From Arcobacter acticola (lineage in GTDB: Bacteria > Campylobacterota > Campylobacteria > Campylobacterales > Arcobacteraceae): a stretch of DNA of 64,000 bases. The stretch lies in the NCBI RefSeq assembly GCF_013177675.1, contig NZ_CP042652.1, positions 2,170,001 to 2,234,000 of the forward strand. The letters run 5' to 3'. A program made the position numbers and the translations under genes. This document shows, one piece after another, positions 1-8,663 of this stretch (the first letter of the stretch is position 1; each line of letters begins with the position of its first letter). The notes below the pieces were generated by a model. That model did no database searches. It was not told the origin of the DNA and worked only from the letters and a program-made list of their open reading frames with translations.

Positions 1-410
1 TCAAAAAAATGTGCATTTAAATCTTTTTTATCAGACATAGTAATTAAATTTATTTTTGTAAAACTATTTATATTTTCAATCTCTTTTATAAATAAAGGAA
101 GTTGTTCTATTTTTGCTTCTATTTTTAAATCTACAATATTCTTTTTATTATTTAAAGAAAGAATTTCTATATTATTTTCCTTTGCCCTATTTTCAAGATT
201 TGAGAAAAATTCTAAAAAAGAACTTTGAAATTTCTTATTTTCATACTCTTTAAAATTTATTTTGTTTTTTATGGCAATTGGTTCTTCTAAAACAAAAAAA
301 GAACTTGAGAAATAATACAAAAGATATAAAAGCAAAAGAGGCAAAAGATATAGTTCAATTTTAGTTTTTAATGAAGCATTGGCAAATTTATTATTTATAT
401 AAGTTAACAT
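1..410 (-). CDS. Partial inner-membrane protein, one N-terminal membrane segment
   Basis: The frame opens at an ATG at 410 and stays open to the window edge (136 codons visible), so the C-terminus is missing. The visible part has a short N-terminus, one strong membrane segment at about residues 18-40 (LYLLPLLLLYLLYYF), and then a charged, soluble, probably periplasmic part. Its start overlaps the end of the upstream gene by 20 nt, so the two are probably translated together. The shape (short tail, one membrane span, soluble domain) resembles PilO/GspM-type accessory proteins of type II secretion or DNA-uptake machines. In Campylobacter, genes of the Cts transformation system have similar shapes. 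That link is inference; no specific motif was recognised. Confidence 0.6.
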   Translation of the reverse strand, partial: MLTYINNKFANASLKTKIELYLLPLLLLYLLYYFSSSFFVLEEPIAIKNKINFKEYENKKFQSSFLEFFSNLENRAKENNIEILSLNNKKNIVDLKIEAKIEQLPLFIKEIENINSFTKINLITMSDKKDLNAHFF

Positions 411-1284
411 AAGCTGTCACCTCATAGAGTTCCTTTTTTTCATCAAAATATATTGATGAAGAAATCAAACTTTTTTTATACTCTTTTAAAAATAGATATA
501 AGTTATCTTTAATTTGGGAATTTAGAACAATTTTTATTTTTGGTTTTTTATATTCAAAAGATATTATTTGTAAACTATATTTATTTAGGTTTTCTAAAAT
601 TCCATTAAAATCATTTTCAAGGCTTACAAAAGTATGCTCTTTTTTGAATTCTTCGTAATTTAAACTTTGAGTATTTGTTGTTGGATTTTCAATTTTTTGT
701 GAACTATTTTGTTCTATATAATAAATGCAAATATATACTAATATAAAAAGGTAAATCAAATAAAAAATGAAACTATTATTTTTTCTCTTATTTATATTTT
801 TTAAATTGCTTTTTTTATTTCTTTGAAAATATTTATCTTTTAGTTCTTTTAGTTCATCTGCTTTTATTTTTTTATAGTTATTTACTTTTGTATTAAATTT
901 TTTATTTATAAAATCAAGAAATTCTTCAATAGTTAAAGAAAATTCAATAGCTTGATAGTAATAAAAAACACCATTTTTATATAAACAAAAAAACTTATCT
1001 GTAAGATATAAATCTAATCCTTCACTAATATCATCATAAAAAAGCTCAAAAACTTGAAATTCTGCATTTGTGAATTTATTATCTATAAGAATAATTTGAT
1101 ACTGTTTTAGTTCTTGAAGATATGTAGTATAAATCAAATCATTACTTGAGTATTCTTTATTATTTAAATTCAAAGATGTCGTAACAAAATTTTTTAAACT
1201 ATTATTATCTATTTCTTCTGAAACATCTAGTTCAAGTGAAAAGATTTGTTCTGTTGAAATATAATTTATCATAAAGCAATCCAT
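391..1284 (-). CDS. Single-span membrane protein of unknown function
   Basis: 297 residues. A soluble, acidic N-terminal part of about 150 residues is followed by a basic stretch, one membrane segment at about 171-190, and a C-terminal domain of about 100 residues. This is a bitopic layout like PilN/GspL-type proteins, whose cytoplasmic part lies before the span. The second ATG (at 1272) has GGA at a reasonable distance and could be the true start. The gene overlaps the next one (ending in this window at 1-410) by 20 nt and lies downstream of era on the same strand, with a hairpin between. A role in a secretion, pilus or DNA-uptake machine is possible from layout only. I do not recognise the family. 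Confidence 0.6.
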   Translation of the reverse strand: MDCFMINYISTEQIFSLELDVSEEIDNNSLKNFVTTSLNLNNKEYSSNDLIYTTYLQELKQYQIILIDNKFTNAEFQVFELFYDDISEGLDLYLTDKFFCLYKNGVFYYYQAIEFSLTIEEFLDFINKKFNTKVNNYKKIKADELKELKDKYFQRNKKSNLKNINKRKNNSFIFYLIYLFILVYICIYYIEQNSSQKIENPTTNTQSLNYEEFKKEHTFVSLENDFNGILENLNKYSLQIISFEYKKPKIKIVLNSQIKDNLYLFLKEYKKSLISSSIYFDEKKELYEVTAYVNLYK

Positions 1285-1388
1285 ATATAATTTTTTTAGT
1301 TATTAAAAATTATACAATAAAGAGCTTAAGGCAAGATATAAAATAATATTTTTATTTATTTAATAAGTGGATTGTTTAGTGTAATATA

Positions 1389-1411
1389 AAGAAGAGGTAG
1401 TTCCTCTTCTT
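1389..1411 (-). terminator. Stem-loop just after era
   Basis: A 9-bp stem (AAGAAGAGG pairing with CCTCTTCTT, loop of 5) lies directly after the era stop codon. Read on the minus strand it is followed by only a weak T tract (TTTATATT). It could end or attenuate era transcription before the downstream membrane-protein genes. Confidence 0.45.
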
Positions 1412-2296
1412 TTAGAAAGTTACGTCGTAACCTAAGTCTTTAAGTCCTTGTCTGTCTTTTGTCCAACCTTTTTTAATTGAAACAAATAGCTCTAAATAGC
1501 ACTTTTTACCTGTTAGTTTTTCTATTTTTTCTCTTGCATCTTTTCCAATTCTTTTAATTGCAACTGCATTTTTTCCAATAATCATACCTTTTTGAGTAGA
1601 TTTTTGAACAATAATAGTAGCTTTTACAACATCTACATTATCTTTTTCTTCAACTTTATTGATTAGAACATCTGTTTCATATGGAATTTCATCTGAAATA
1701 TTTTCAAAAATTGATTCTCTAATAAACTCTTTAAATAAATCTCTCATATTTTCAGTAGTCATAATTTCTGGATCAAATAAATATGGATGAACTGGTAAAT
1801 GTTTTACAACATCATTTAAAATATCAGCTTTTGTAGTTTGTTTTTTTATAGAAATTGGAATTACAGCTTCGTATCTATCACTGTATTTTTCATATTCTTT
1901 GATTTTTTCTAAAACTTCAGCATTTGATACAAAATCAATTTTTGTAAGAAGTAAGATGTGTTTTACATTTTTCTTATTTTTTACTAAAAAATCTTCATAA
2001 TGTGAAACTTTATCAGTAATAGGTGCTAAAAATAAAATTAAATCACAATCACCCATTGCTTTTAATGCCTCATCAAGCATAAATTGATTTAATAGTTTTT
2101 CAGTTTCATGAATACCTGGTGTATCCACAAATACAATTTGATCATCATTGTGCATTACAATAATATTTGATCTTTTTCTTGTAGCATTTGCTTTGTGTGA
2201 AACCATCGCAATCTTTTCACCAACAAGCCAATTTAATAGTGAACTTTTACCAGCATTCGGTCTTCCTACTACTGATACATATCCGCATTTTGTCAT
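1412..2296 (-). CDS. era: GTPase Era, ribosome small-subunit assembly
   Basis: 294 residues, the usual Era length. The GTPase motifs are present: G1 GRPNAGKS at 11-18, G3 DTPG near 58, and G4 TKID near 118. The C-terminal KH RNA-binding domain carries the GKNAVAIKRIGKDAR stretch near 240. Era binds the 3' end of 16S rRNA and helps mature the 30S subunit at the membrane. The start is well supported by AAAGGGAT a few bases upstream. comM lies upstream on the same strand, about 120 bp away. Nothing is unusual. Confidence 0.97.
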   Translation of the reverse strand: MTKCGYVSVVGRPNAGKSSLLNWLVGEKIAMVSHKANATRKRSNIIVMHNDDQIVFVDTPGIHETEKLLNQFMLDEALKAMGDCDLILFLAPITDKVSHYEDFLVKNKKNVKHILLLTKIDFVSNAEVLEKIKEYEKYSDRYEAVIPISIKKQTTKADILNDVVKHLPVHPYLFDPEIMTTENMRDLFKEFIRESIFENISDEIPYETDVLINKVEEKDNVDVVKATIIVQKSTQKGMIIGKNAVAIKRIGKDAREKIEKLTGKKCYLELFVSIKKGWTKDRQGLKDLGYDVTF

Positions 2297-2415
2297 TTTT
2301 ATCCCTTTGTAATCAATACGAAGTTTTCTTCGTAAAATCTAATTTTTTGCATTATACTATAAAATTATGATATTTAAAAATTTGAGAGATAAATAATGAT
2401 TTGAAAAAGAATAAT

Positions 2416-3927
2416 TTATCTTTTTCTAAAGCTTAAACTTTGTAATAAATCGTTTTTTGTAATTATTTCATTATTATTTAAATCAGCAATAGTTCTTGCT
2501 ACTTTTAAAACTTTATTTATACTTCTAAAGGAGAGCTGATAATTTATTTTAGCTTTTTCTAGAATATTTTCTGATTCATCATCTAAGATACAATATTTTT
2601 TTATATCCTCATCTCTTAATTTCCCATTTAATTCACTTTGCCCTCTTTTCTTTTGTTTTATAAAAGCACTTATTACTTTTTCATGCAATTCTTTAGAACT
2701 TACAAAGTTTTTATTATCACTAAAAGCATCATTCATAACAACATATAAATCAATTCGATCTAAAAAAGGTTCACTTAAGCGCCCTTTGTATCTTTGGATT
2801 TCCATTTCATTACATCTGCACTCTTTTACACTAGAAAGTAAATTACCACAAGGACATGGATTCATAGCTGCGATGAAAATAAATTTTGTTTCATACATAA
2901 TTTTTGTATTCACTCTTGAAATCAAAATCTTATTATCTTCTAATGGTTCTCTTAAAGCTTCTAAAATTGATTTAGAAAAATGTGGCAATTCATCAAAGAA
3001 CAAAATACCATTGTTACTAAGTGCGATTTCTCCCATCTTTGCATTTGAACTACCTCCTCCAAAAATGGAAGATTTGGTTGAACTATGATGTGGACTTCGA
3101 AATGCTCGAATTGGTAGAAAATCTACCTCTTTATAATCTAATGATTGAAGTTTTGCTTTTTCTAAAATTTCTTCTAAATTCATAGGTGGCATAATATATT
3201 TTAGTCTTTTTGAAATCATTGACTTACCACATCCAGGGCTTCCTTCAAAGATTATATTATGGCAACCAGCAGAGCTTATAACAGCTGCATTTTTAGCCAT
3301 ATCTTGACCTATTACATCTTGAAAATCATCTATATAATTTGTATCAAAATAGTACTCTATTTCATTTATTTTTAATACTTTATATTCTAATGGATTTTTT
3401 TTAAATAAAAACTCTTCTTTTTTATTTGATTTAATAAAATTAATAGCATCATCTAAATTTTTTACACAATAGATTTCTAAATTTGGAATATTTGAGAGTT
3501 TTTTTGCACTTTCTTCACAAACTAAAACTTTATTTATAAGATTCTTTTTTGTTAAAGATAAAATAATAGGAAAAATTGAACTTGTATCTTTTATATTCCC
3601 ATCAAGAGATAATTCACCAAAAAAATATATGTCATTAAAATCAATATTTTTTTGATCATAAAAAGCTATCTGTAAAGCTATTGCCAAGTCAAAATGAGTA
3701 CCTTTTTTATTTATTTCAGAAGGTGAGAGATTAACAGTTATTTTCAAAGGTGGAAATTTAAATCCATTTGTTAAAAGTGCAGATTTTACCCTATCCTTAG
3801 ATTCACTAATACTTGTACTAATCATTCCAACAATAGTAAAGGTAGGCAAGCCTTTTGTAAAAGTGGACTCAACATCAATGCTTATGGCATCTATTGTATC
3901 TAAAGAGGCTGACTTTATAATTTTCAT
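2416..3927 (-). CDS. comM: ComM/YifB-family Mg-chelatase-like AAA+ ATPase
   Basis: 503 residues, typical of the YifB/ComM family. The N-terminal part is a Lon-like (ChlI) domain. It is followed by an AAA+ core with Walker A GSPGCGKS near residue 230 and Walker B ILFFDELPHF near 310, a cysteine pair region (NPCPCGN) typical of this family, and a C-terminal Mg-chelatase lid domain. In naturally competent bacteria ComM is a helicase that drives branch migration during integration of incoming DNA. The start has AAAGGGTAAAAT before ATG. Its neighbour era is on the same strand. Confidence 0.92.
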   Translation of the reverse strand: MKIIKSASLDTIDAISIDVESTFTKGLPTFTIVGMISTSISESKDRVKSALLTNGFKFPPLKITVNLSPSEINKKGTHFDLAIALQIAFYDQKNIDFNDIYFFGELSLDGNIKDTSSIFPIILSLTKKNLINKVLVCEESAKKLSNIPNLEIYCVKNLDDAINFIKSNKKEEFLFKKNPLEYKVLKINEIEYYFDTNYIDDFQDVIGQDMAKNAAVISSAGCHNIIFEGSPGCGKSMISKRLKYIMPPMNLEEILEKAKLQSLDYKEVDFLPIRAFRSPHHSSTKSSIFGGGSSNAKMGEIALSNNGILFFDELPHFSKSILEALREPLEDNKILISRVNTKIMYETKFIFIAAMNPCPCGNLLSSVKECRCNEMEIQRYKGRLSEPFLDRIDLYVVMNDAFSDNKNFVSSKELHEKVISAFIKQKKRGQSELNGKLRDEDIKKYCILDDESENILEKAKINYQLSFRSINKVLKVARTIADLNNNEIITKNDLLQSLSFRKR

Positions 3928-4041
3928 ATTTTACCCTTTAAAAATAATATTTTTAATTATATAATAAAAGGCCTTAAATCAAATATCTTCTATTTTAACT
4001 TCACTTGCTATAATATGAAAAAAATATAGGAATTAATACAT

Positions 4042-4419
4042 ATGTCATCACTTACAAATTGCCCTGAATGCAATCATGAAATATTATCAAGACTTGGAAC
4101 TGTCTGCCCTGAATGTGGTCATACAATAGGATATTTTAATGGAGATAGAAAAAGAAAAGTTTATGGGAAATTTTTTGCATTAACTGTATTTGCACCATTT
4201 ATATCACTTATTACAATATTATTCGCTTCACAAAATAAATATACAATGATAGTAGGAACACTGATTTATCTATTTTTAGCTGTAAAATCTTGTCCATTAT
4301 TATTTAAAGAAATTTTTTTTACAAGTTTTGAGAAAGTGTTTTTTTGGTTAATTTGGATTATTGCAAATAGTATAATGTTTTCTTTGATATTTAATATCAC
4401 TCAAAAGGGTTTTGAGTAG
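4042..4419 (+). CDS. Small zinc-ribbon membrane protein
   Basis: 125 residues. The N-terminus has two CPEC knuckles (CPECNHEIL and CPECGHTIG) that form a zinc ribbon. It is followed by about three hydrophobic segments (near 46-64, 70-84 and 99-118), so the protein is anchored in the membrane with the zinc ribbon probably on the cytoplasmic side. A function is not known. The gene stands alone between comM (divergent) and def (convergent). An AGGA sits 10-13 bases before the ATG. Confidence 0.7.
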   Translation: MSSLTNCPECNHEILSRLGTVCPECGHTIGYFNGDRKRKVYGKFFALTVFAPFISLITILFASQNKYTMIVGTLIYLFLAVKSCPLLFKEIFFTSFEKVFFWLIWIIANSIMFSLIFNITQKGFE

Positions 4420-4447
4420 AATAAAAGGGAAAGGAATAAAAGATAAA

Positions 4448-4963
4448 TTATTTTTTATCTTTTAACTTCTTTTTCCACTCTTTTTCAAATTTTTTTCTTT
4501 TAATTATTGACAGATGTTCTATAAATAAATGACCTGCTAAATGCTCCATCTCATGTTGCCATGCAACTGCTAGAAAATCTTCGCATTCCATTATTTGTTT
4601 TTGACCATTTCTATCAAAATATTCAACTATTATATGCTTTGCTCTTGTAACATCTTCACTAAAACCAGGAACACTTAAACACCCTTCAGTGAATACTTGA
4701 GTACCATCTTTGTGAGTAATTATAGGATTGATAGCTTCAATTAAATCATTTTTATCTTGAATATCTTCTTCATTTGGTAAATTGATTATCAAAACATTTA
4801 ATGGGATTGCAACTTGAATTGCAGCTAGTCCAACGCCTGTTTCAGCCATCATAGTTTCATACATATCATCTAAAAGAGTGTGCAGTTTTGAATCAAACTG
4901 CTCCACATCTTTAGATTTTAATCGAAGTAATTTGTTTGGATAAGTTATAACTTCTCTAATCAT
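4448..4963 (-). CDS. def: Peptide deformylase
   Basis: 171 residues. All three deformylase motifs are visible: GVGLAAIQ at 43-50, EGCLS at 93-97 (metal ligand Cys95), and HEMEH at 137-141 (metal ligands His137 and His141, catalytic Glu138). The third motif reads HEMEH where most deformylases have HExDH, a conservative change. The enzyme removes the formyl group from new N-termini. It lies 8 bp after clpP, in an apparent tig-clpP-def operon of protein maturation and quality control. The ribosome-binding site is weak, so translation may be coupled to clpP. Confidence 0.96.
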   Translation of the reverse strand: MIREVITYPNKLLRLKSKDVEQFDSKLHTLLDDMYETMMAETGVGLAAIQVAIPLNVLIINLPNEEDIQDKNDLIEAINPIITHKDGTQVFTEGCLSVPGFSEDVTRAKHIIVEYFDRNGQKQIMECEDFLAVAWQHEMEHLAGHLFIEHLSIIKRKKFEKEWKKKLKDKK

Positions 4964-4971
4964 TGCAATTC

Positions 4972-5556
4972 TTATTTATGTTTAGTTATAACTTCGTCAA
5001 TTAAACCATAAGCACAAGCTTCTTCAGCACTCATAAAATTATCTCTTTCTGTATCTTTTTCAATAGTTTCAATAGTTTTTCCAGTTTGTTCTGCAATCAT
5101 TGCATTTAAACTATCTTTCATTCTTTGAATCTCTTTAGCTTGAATTTGGATATCAGTTGATTGACCTTGAGCACCACCTGATGGTTGGTGAATCATTATT
5201 CTAGAGTTAGGTAAAGAATATCTCTTACCTTTTACACCAGCTGATAATAAAAATGCACCCATAGATGCTGCTTGTCCTATACAAATAGTACAAACATCAG
5301 GTTTGATATAATTCATAGTATCATAAATTGACATACCACTTGTAATTACTCCACCTGGAGAGTTTATATATAAATAGATATCTTTATCTGGATCTTCAGC
5401 TTCAAGAAAAAGTAACTGAGCAACAATAGTTGACGCAACTTGGTCATTTACTTCTCCACTTAACATAATAATTCTATCTTTTAGAAGTCTTGAATAAATA
5501 TCGTAACTTCTTTCCCCTCTACCGCTTTTTTCAACTACATATGGTATATAACTCAT
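4972..5556 (-). CDS. clpP: ATP-dependent Clp protease proteolytic subunit
   Basis: About 194 residues from the start chosen here. Catalytic Ser lies in [12 protein letters not shown], His in MIHQPSGG, and Asp in the [11 protein letters not shown] region. An ATG two codons upstream (5562) exists, but AGGA lies 6 bases before the ATG at 5556 and overlaps the first one, so 5556 is preferred; it also matches the usual N-terminus ([11 protein letters not shown]). ClpP forms the tetradecameric protease that works with ClpX or ClpA. The gene sits between tig and def with gaps of 8-14 bp. Confidence 0.97.
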   Translation of the reverse strand: MSYIPYVVEKSGRGERSYDIYSRLLKDRIIMLSGEVNDQVASTIVAQLLFLEAEDPDKDIYLYINSPGGVITSGMSIYDTMNYIKPDVCTICIGQAASMGAFLLSAGVKGKRYSLPNSRIMIHQPSGGAQGQSTDIQIQAKEIQRMKDSLNAMIAEQTGKTIETIEKDTERDNFMSAEEACAYGLIDEVITKHK

Positions 5557-5570
5557 ATTCATTCCTATAA

Positions 5571-6872
5571 TTATTTTCCTAATTTTTCATCTAATAATTT
5601 AGAGATAACTTTCTCTTCAATCATAGACATTTTAATAGCTGGTAAGTATCCAGCTTCTTGGTATTGTTTTACAACTTCTTGTGGGTTTTGTCCCATTTGC
5701 ATTGCTTCATAATAAAGAACTTGCATAACTTCTTGATCACTTACTTGAATATTTTCAGCTTTTGCTAAAGAATCAATAATAAATGTAGCTTTTACAGAAT
5801 TAACTGCATCTTCTTTTAATTCATTTCTAATTTCTTCAACTTTTGCAGGATCTTCTTGTAAAGCTTTAATTTCATCTTCACCCATTGATCTTACTTTATT
5901 ATTTAAAGCATAGTTAATCTCTTGATCAACTACAGAATTTGGTAATGCAAATTCTATTCTCTCAACTAAAGTTTCTAAATATGCAGGTTTTAATTCTTCT
6001 CTATAGTATTTACCCATAGCTTCAGATTTCATTTGCTCTTTAATTTTTTCTCTTAAAGTATCAATTGTTACATTTTCTTCATTTGGTAACATTTTTTGTG
6101 CAAATTCATCATTTAATTCAGCTGCTGCTTTTTCTTGAATTTCATGTAAAGTTACTTTAAAAGTAGCTTCTTTACCTGCTAAGTTTTTAGCTTGGTAAGA
6201 TTCTGGGAAAGTTACAACGATATCTTTTTGCTCTTCATATTTCATACCGATAACTTGTTCTTCAAATCCTGGAATAAATGAACCTGAACCTACGTGTAAT
6301 GGATACTTTTCAGCTTTTCCACCTTCAAATGCAACACCATCAACAAAACCTTCAAAATCGATAACAGCATGATCATCTTGTTTTACAGCTCTTTTTCTAG
6401 CAATTTTTGCTAATGGAGCAGATGATTTAGAAATTTCTTCTAATCTTGCATCAATATCAGCAGCATCAATTTCTTTTTCAGCAACTTCTGGAAGTAATGA
6501 TTTATAATCACCTAAATCAATAGTTGGTTTACAAGCAACTGCGATTTCAACTTCGATTGAACCATCTTCTTTTTTATCAAATTTAGAAATATTTGGCTCA
6601 CCAATTAAATCTTCACTTGCAATTGCTAATTCTTTGATACCGTCATTTAAAACTTTTCTTAATGCGTCACCTTCAGCATCTTCTCTTAATTTTTCAGCAA
6701 ATCTTTGCTTAATAACAGTTACAGGAACTTTTCCTTTTCTAAAACCTTGAACATTCATAGTTTTTGCAGCTTGTTTAGCTACTTTGTCTAAATTTGCTTC
6801 AATTGTTTCTTTTGTAACTGTAGCAGTGATAACTGCGTTTGCTCCATCAACTCTATTTGCGTTAAATTCCAT
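5571..6872 (-). CDS. tig: Trigger factor, ribosome-bound chaperone
   Basis: 433 residues, the normal length. The N-terminal domain carries the ribosome-docking signature GFRKGKVP near residue 43. The middle FKBP-type prolyl isomerase domain begins near 165 ([12 protein letters not shown], then [15 protein letters not shown]), and the C-terminal half is the helical substrate cradle. CGGAG lies 8 bases before the ATG. It is first in the tig-clpP-def operon. Trigger factor receives nascent chains at the ribosome exit tunnel. Confidence 0.97.
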   Translation of the reverse strand: MEFNANRVDGANAVITATVTKETIEANLDKVAKQAAKTMNVQGFRKGKVPVTVIKQRFAEKLREDAEGDALRKVLNDGIKELAIASEDLIGEPNISKFDKKEDGSIEVEIAVACKPTIDLGDYKSLLPEVAEKEIDAADIDARLEEISKSSAPLAKIARKRAVKQDDHAVIDFEGFVDGVAFEGGKAEKYPLHVGSGSFIPGFEEQVIGMKYEEQKDIVVTFPESYQAKNLAGKEATFKVTLHEIQEKAAAELNDEFAQKMLPNEENVTIDTLREKIKEQMKSEAMGKYYREELKPAYLETLVERIEFALPNSVVDQEINYALNNKVRSMGEDEIKALQEDPAKVEEIRNELKEDAVNSVKATFIIDSLAKAENIQVSDQEVMQVLYYEAMQMGQNPQEVVKQYQEAGYLPAIKMSMIEEKVISKLLDEKLGK

Positions 6873-6963
6873 TAAATTTACTCCGATTGTTATAATTTTA
6901 ACAGTGATTTTAGCTAAAAATTACTAAGTGTTTACTAAAATAGCACTTTTAAAGGAGTTTTGA

Positions 6964-8652
6964 TTGTATTTTATCCATTTTCAGGTACTTTTTTTAATGT
7001 TAATACCAAGCTTTATTCTCATGTATTTAATAATCACAAAACAAAGTAAATTAACTTCTTATTTTTCAAAAAATGCCTTAAACAAGCTTAGTGTCTCAAA
7101 TCAATATTTTTCTAATAAGGCTAGAAATATAACTCTTTTTTTATCTTTAATTTTTATGATAATAGCCCTTGCAAGACCTGTAACAAATGAAAAGATAAAT
7201 GATATAGAAGCAGAGTTAAATGCTGTAGTAATAGCAATAGATGTTTCAAAATCTATGAATGCTATAGATATTTATCCAAATAGATTAGAATTTGCAAAAA
7301 AGAAAATACTAGATATTATTGATACTTCTAAAACAGAAGCAATAGGAGTTATACTATTTGCTAAATCATCTTTTTTGTTATCTGCTGTTACTCAAGATTT
7401 AACATCAATAAAACTTCTAATAAATAATCTTGATACTGGAATAAATTTTGACAACGGCACAAATATATTTTCAACTTTAGAAACTACACAAAAACTATTA
7501 AAAGATTTTTCAAGTAAAAATCTGATTTTATTAACAGATGGAGCAGATAATACAGATTTTGAAAAAGAAATTGGGTTTGCAAATAAAAATAAAATAAATG
7601 TTTATACACTAGCTCTTGGAACACCACAAGGTTCAGTTATAAAATTAAATGATGGAAATTTTTTAACAGATAAAAATGGCGATATAGTAAATGTAAAATT
7701 AAATGAATCAATAAAAGAATTAAGCCTTAAAACAAATGGTGGATATATAAATTACACACTTGATAACAGGGATATAAATCAAATACTAAATGATATAAAT
7801 TCAAAGTCACAAAAAGAAAAATTTGATAACACTAAATACAAATCATATACTGAACTATTTTATTATCCTTTGGCTTTTGGTATATTTTTACTTTTGATTG
7901 CTTTTTCATCTCTGCCTACTTTTACAAAAAACAAATCATCTCTTTCAATACTTTTATTATCATTGATTTTTATTTCAAACTCAAATTTAAATGCCTCTTC
8001 AATTTTTGATTTCAATACAATAAAAGAAGCAAATAATGCCTATGAAAAAGAAGAATATGAAAAAGCATCAAATGAATTTAAAAAATTAGATTCAAATGAA
8101 TCAAGAGATTATAATCTTGCAAATTCTTATTATAAAGATAATAAATTTAAAGAAGCTATAGAATTATATAAAAACATTCAAACTTCAAATAATGATCTAG
8201 AGTTTAAAAGATTACACAATTTAGCTAATTCTTATGCAAAAAATAAGGATTTTCAAAATGCAATTAAAAACTATGAAGAAGCATTAAAACTTAAAAATGA
8301 TCAAAATACTAGAGAAAATTTAGAATTAGTGAAAAAACTATTGGAAAATAAAAATAAAAAACAAGAGCAAAATGACAAAGAAGATAAGCAAGAAAAAGAA
8401 AACAAAGATACTAAAGAAAAAGAACAAAAAAAAGAAAAAAAACAAAAAAATGATTCTAAAAATCAAGAAAATAGAAATCAAGAAAAATCAGAAGAAACCC
8501 AAAAAGAGAAAAAAGAAGAAGATAGAAAACAAGAAATAATGTCTGATTATGAAGAACAAAAATGGTTAAAAGACTTAGAAAGCCAAAAAACAAATTCTTT
8601 ACTAAAAAAAATGGAATCTTCGAATGAAGATTCCATTTCAAATCCATGGTAA
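6964..8652 (+). CDS. VWA-domain and TPR membrane protein (BatB/BatC-like)
   Basis: 562 residues starting at TTG, supported by AAAGGAG seven bases upstream. Two N-terminal membrane segments (about 7-25 and 53-71) precede a von Willebrand A domain with the metal-site motif DVSKSM near 93 and LLTDGADNTD near 190. Another membrane span follows near 300, a hydrophobic stretch near 325-342, then TPR-like helices (about 350-430) and a long Lys/Glu-rich tail. The layout combines the BatA/BatB (VWA, membrane) and BatC (TPR) types in one chain. Such proteins are linked to envelope stress and MoxR ATPases, but no moxR is in this window. The last 15 codons overlap the terminator of the opposing ppk2 genes. 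Confidence 0.8.
   Translation: MYFIHFQVLFLMLIPSFILMYLIITKQSKLTSYFSKNALNKLSVSNQYFSNKARNITLFLSLIFMIIALARPVTNEKINDIEAELNAVVIAIDVSKSMNAIDIYPNRLEFAKKKILDIIDTSKTEAIGVILFAKSSFLLSAVTQDLTSIKLLINNLDTGINFDNGTNIFSTLETTQKLLKDFSSKNLILLTDGADNTDFEKEIGFANKNKINVYTLALGTPQGSVIKLNDGNFLTDKNGDIVNVKLNESIKELSLKTNGGYINYTLDNRDINQILNDINSKSQKEKFDNTKYKSYTELFYYPLAFGIFLLLIAFSSLPTFTKNKSSLSILLLSLIFISNSNLNASSIFDFNTIKEANNAYEKEEYEKASNEFKKLDSNESRDYNLANSYYKDNKFKEAIELYKNIQTSNNDLEFKRLHNLANSYAKNKDFQNAIKNYEEALKLKNDQNTRENLELVKKLLENKNKKQEQNDKEDKQEKENKDTKEKEQKKEKKQKNDSKNQENRNQEKSEETQKEKKEEDRKQEIMSDYEEQKWLKDLESQKTNSLLKKMESSNEDSISNPW
8603..8638 (-). terminator. Intrinsic terminator of the PPK2 genes, inside the opposing CDS
   Basis: A perfect 13-bp stem (AAATGGAATCTTC at 8609-8621 with its complement at 8626-8638, loop GAAT) is followed on the minus strand by eight or more T residues (the A run at 8604-8611). 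It lies just after the ppk2 stop at 8664. All of it is within the last codons of the convergent VWA gene, so those bases serve two roles. Confidence 0.8.
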
Positions 8653-8663
8653 AATCAAAAAGA

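Noticed and set aside
2786-3088. 100-residue plus-strand frame inside comM
   Set aside because: Shadow of the AAA+ region of comM, whose Walker motifs are on the minus strand.
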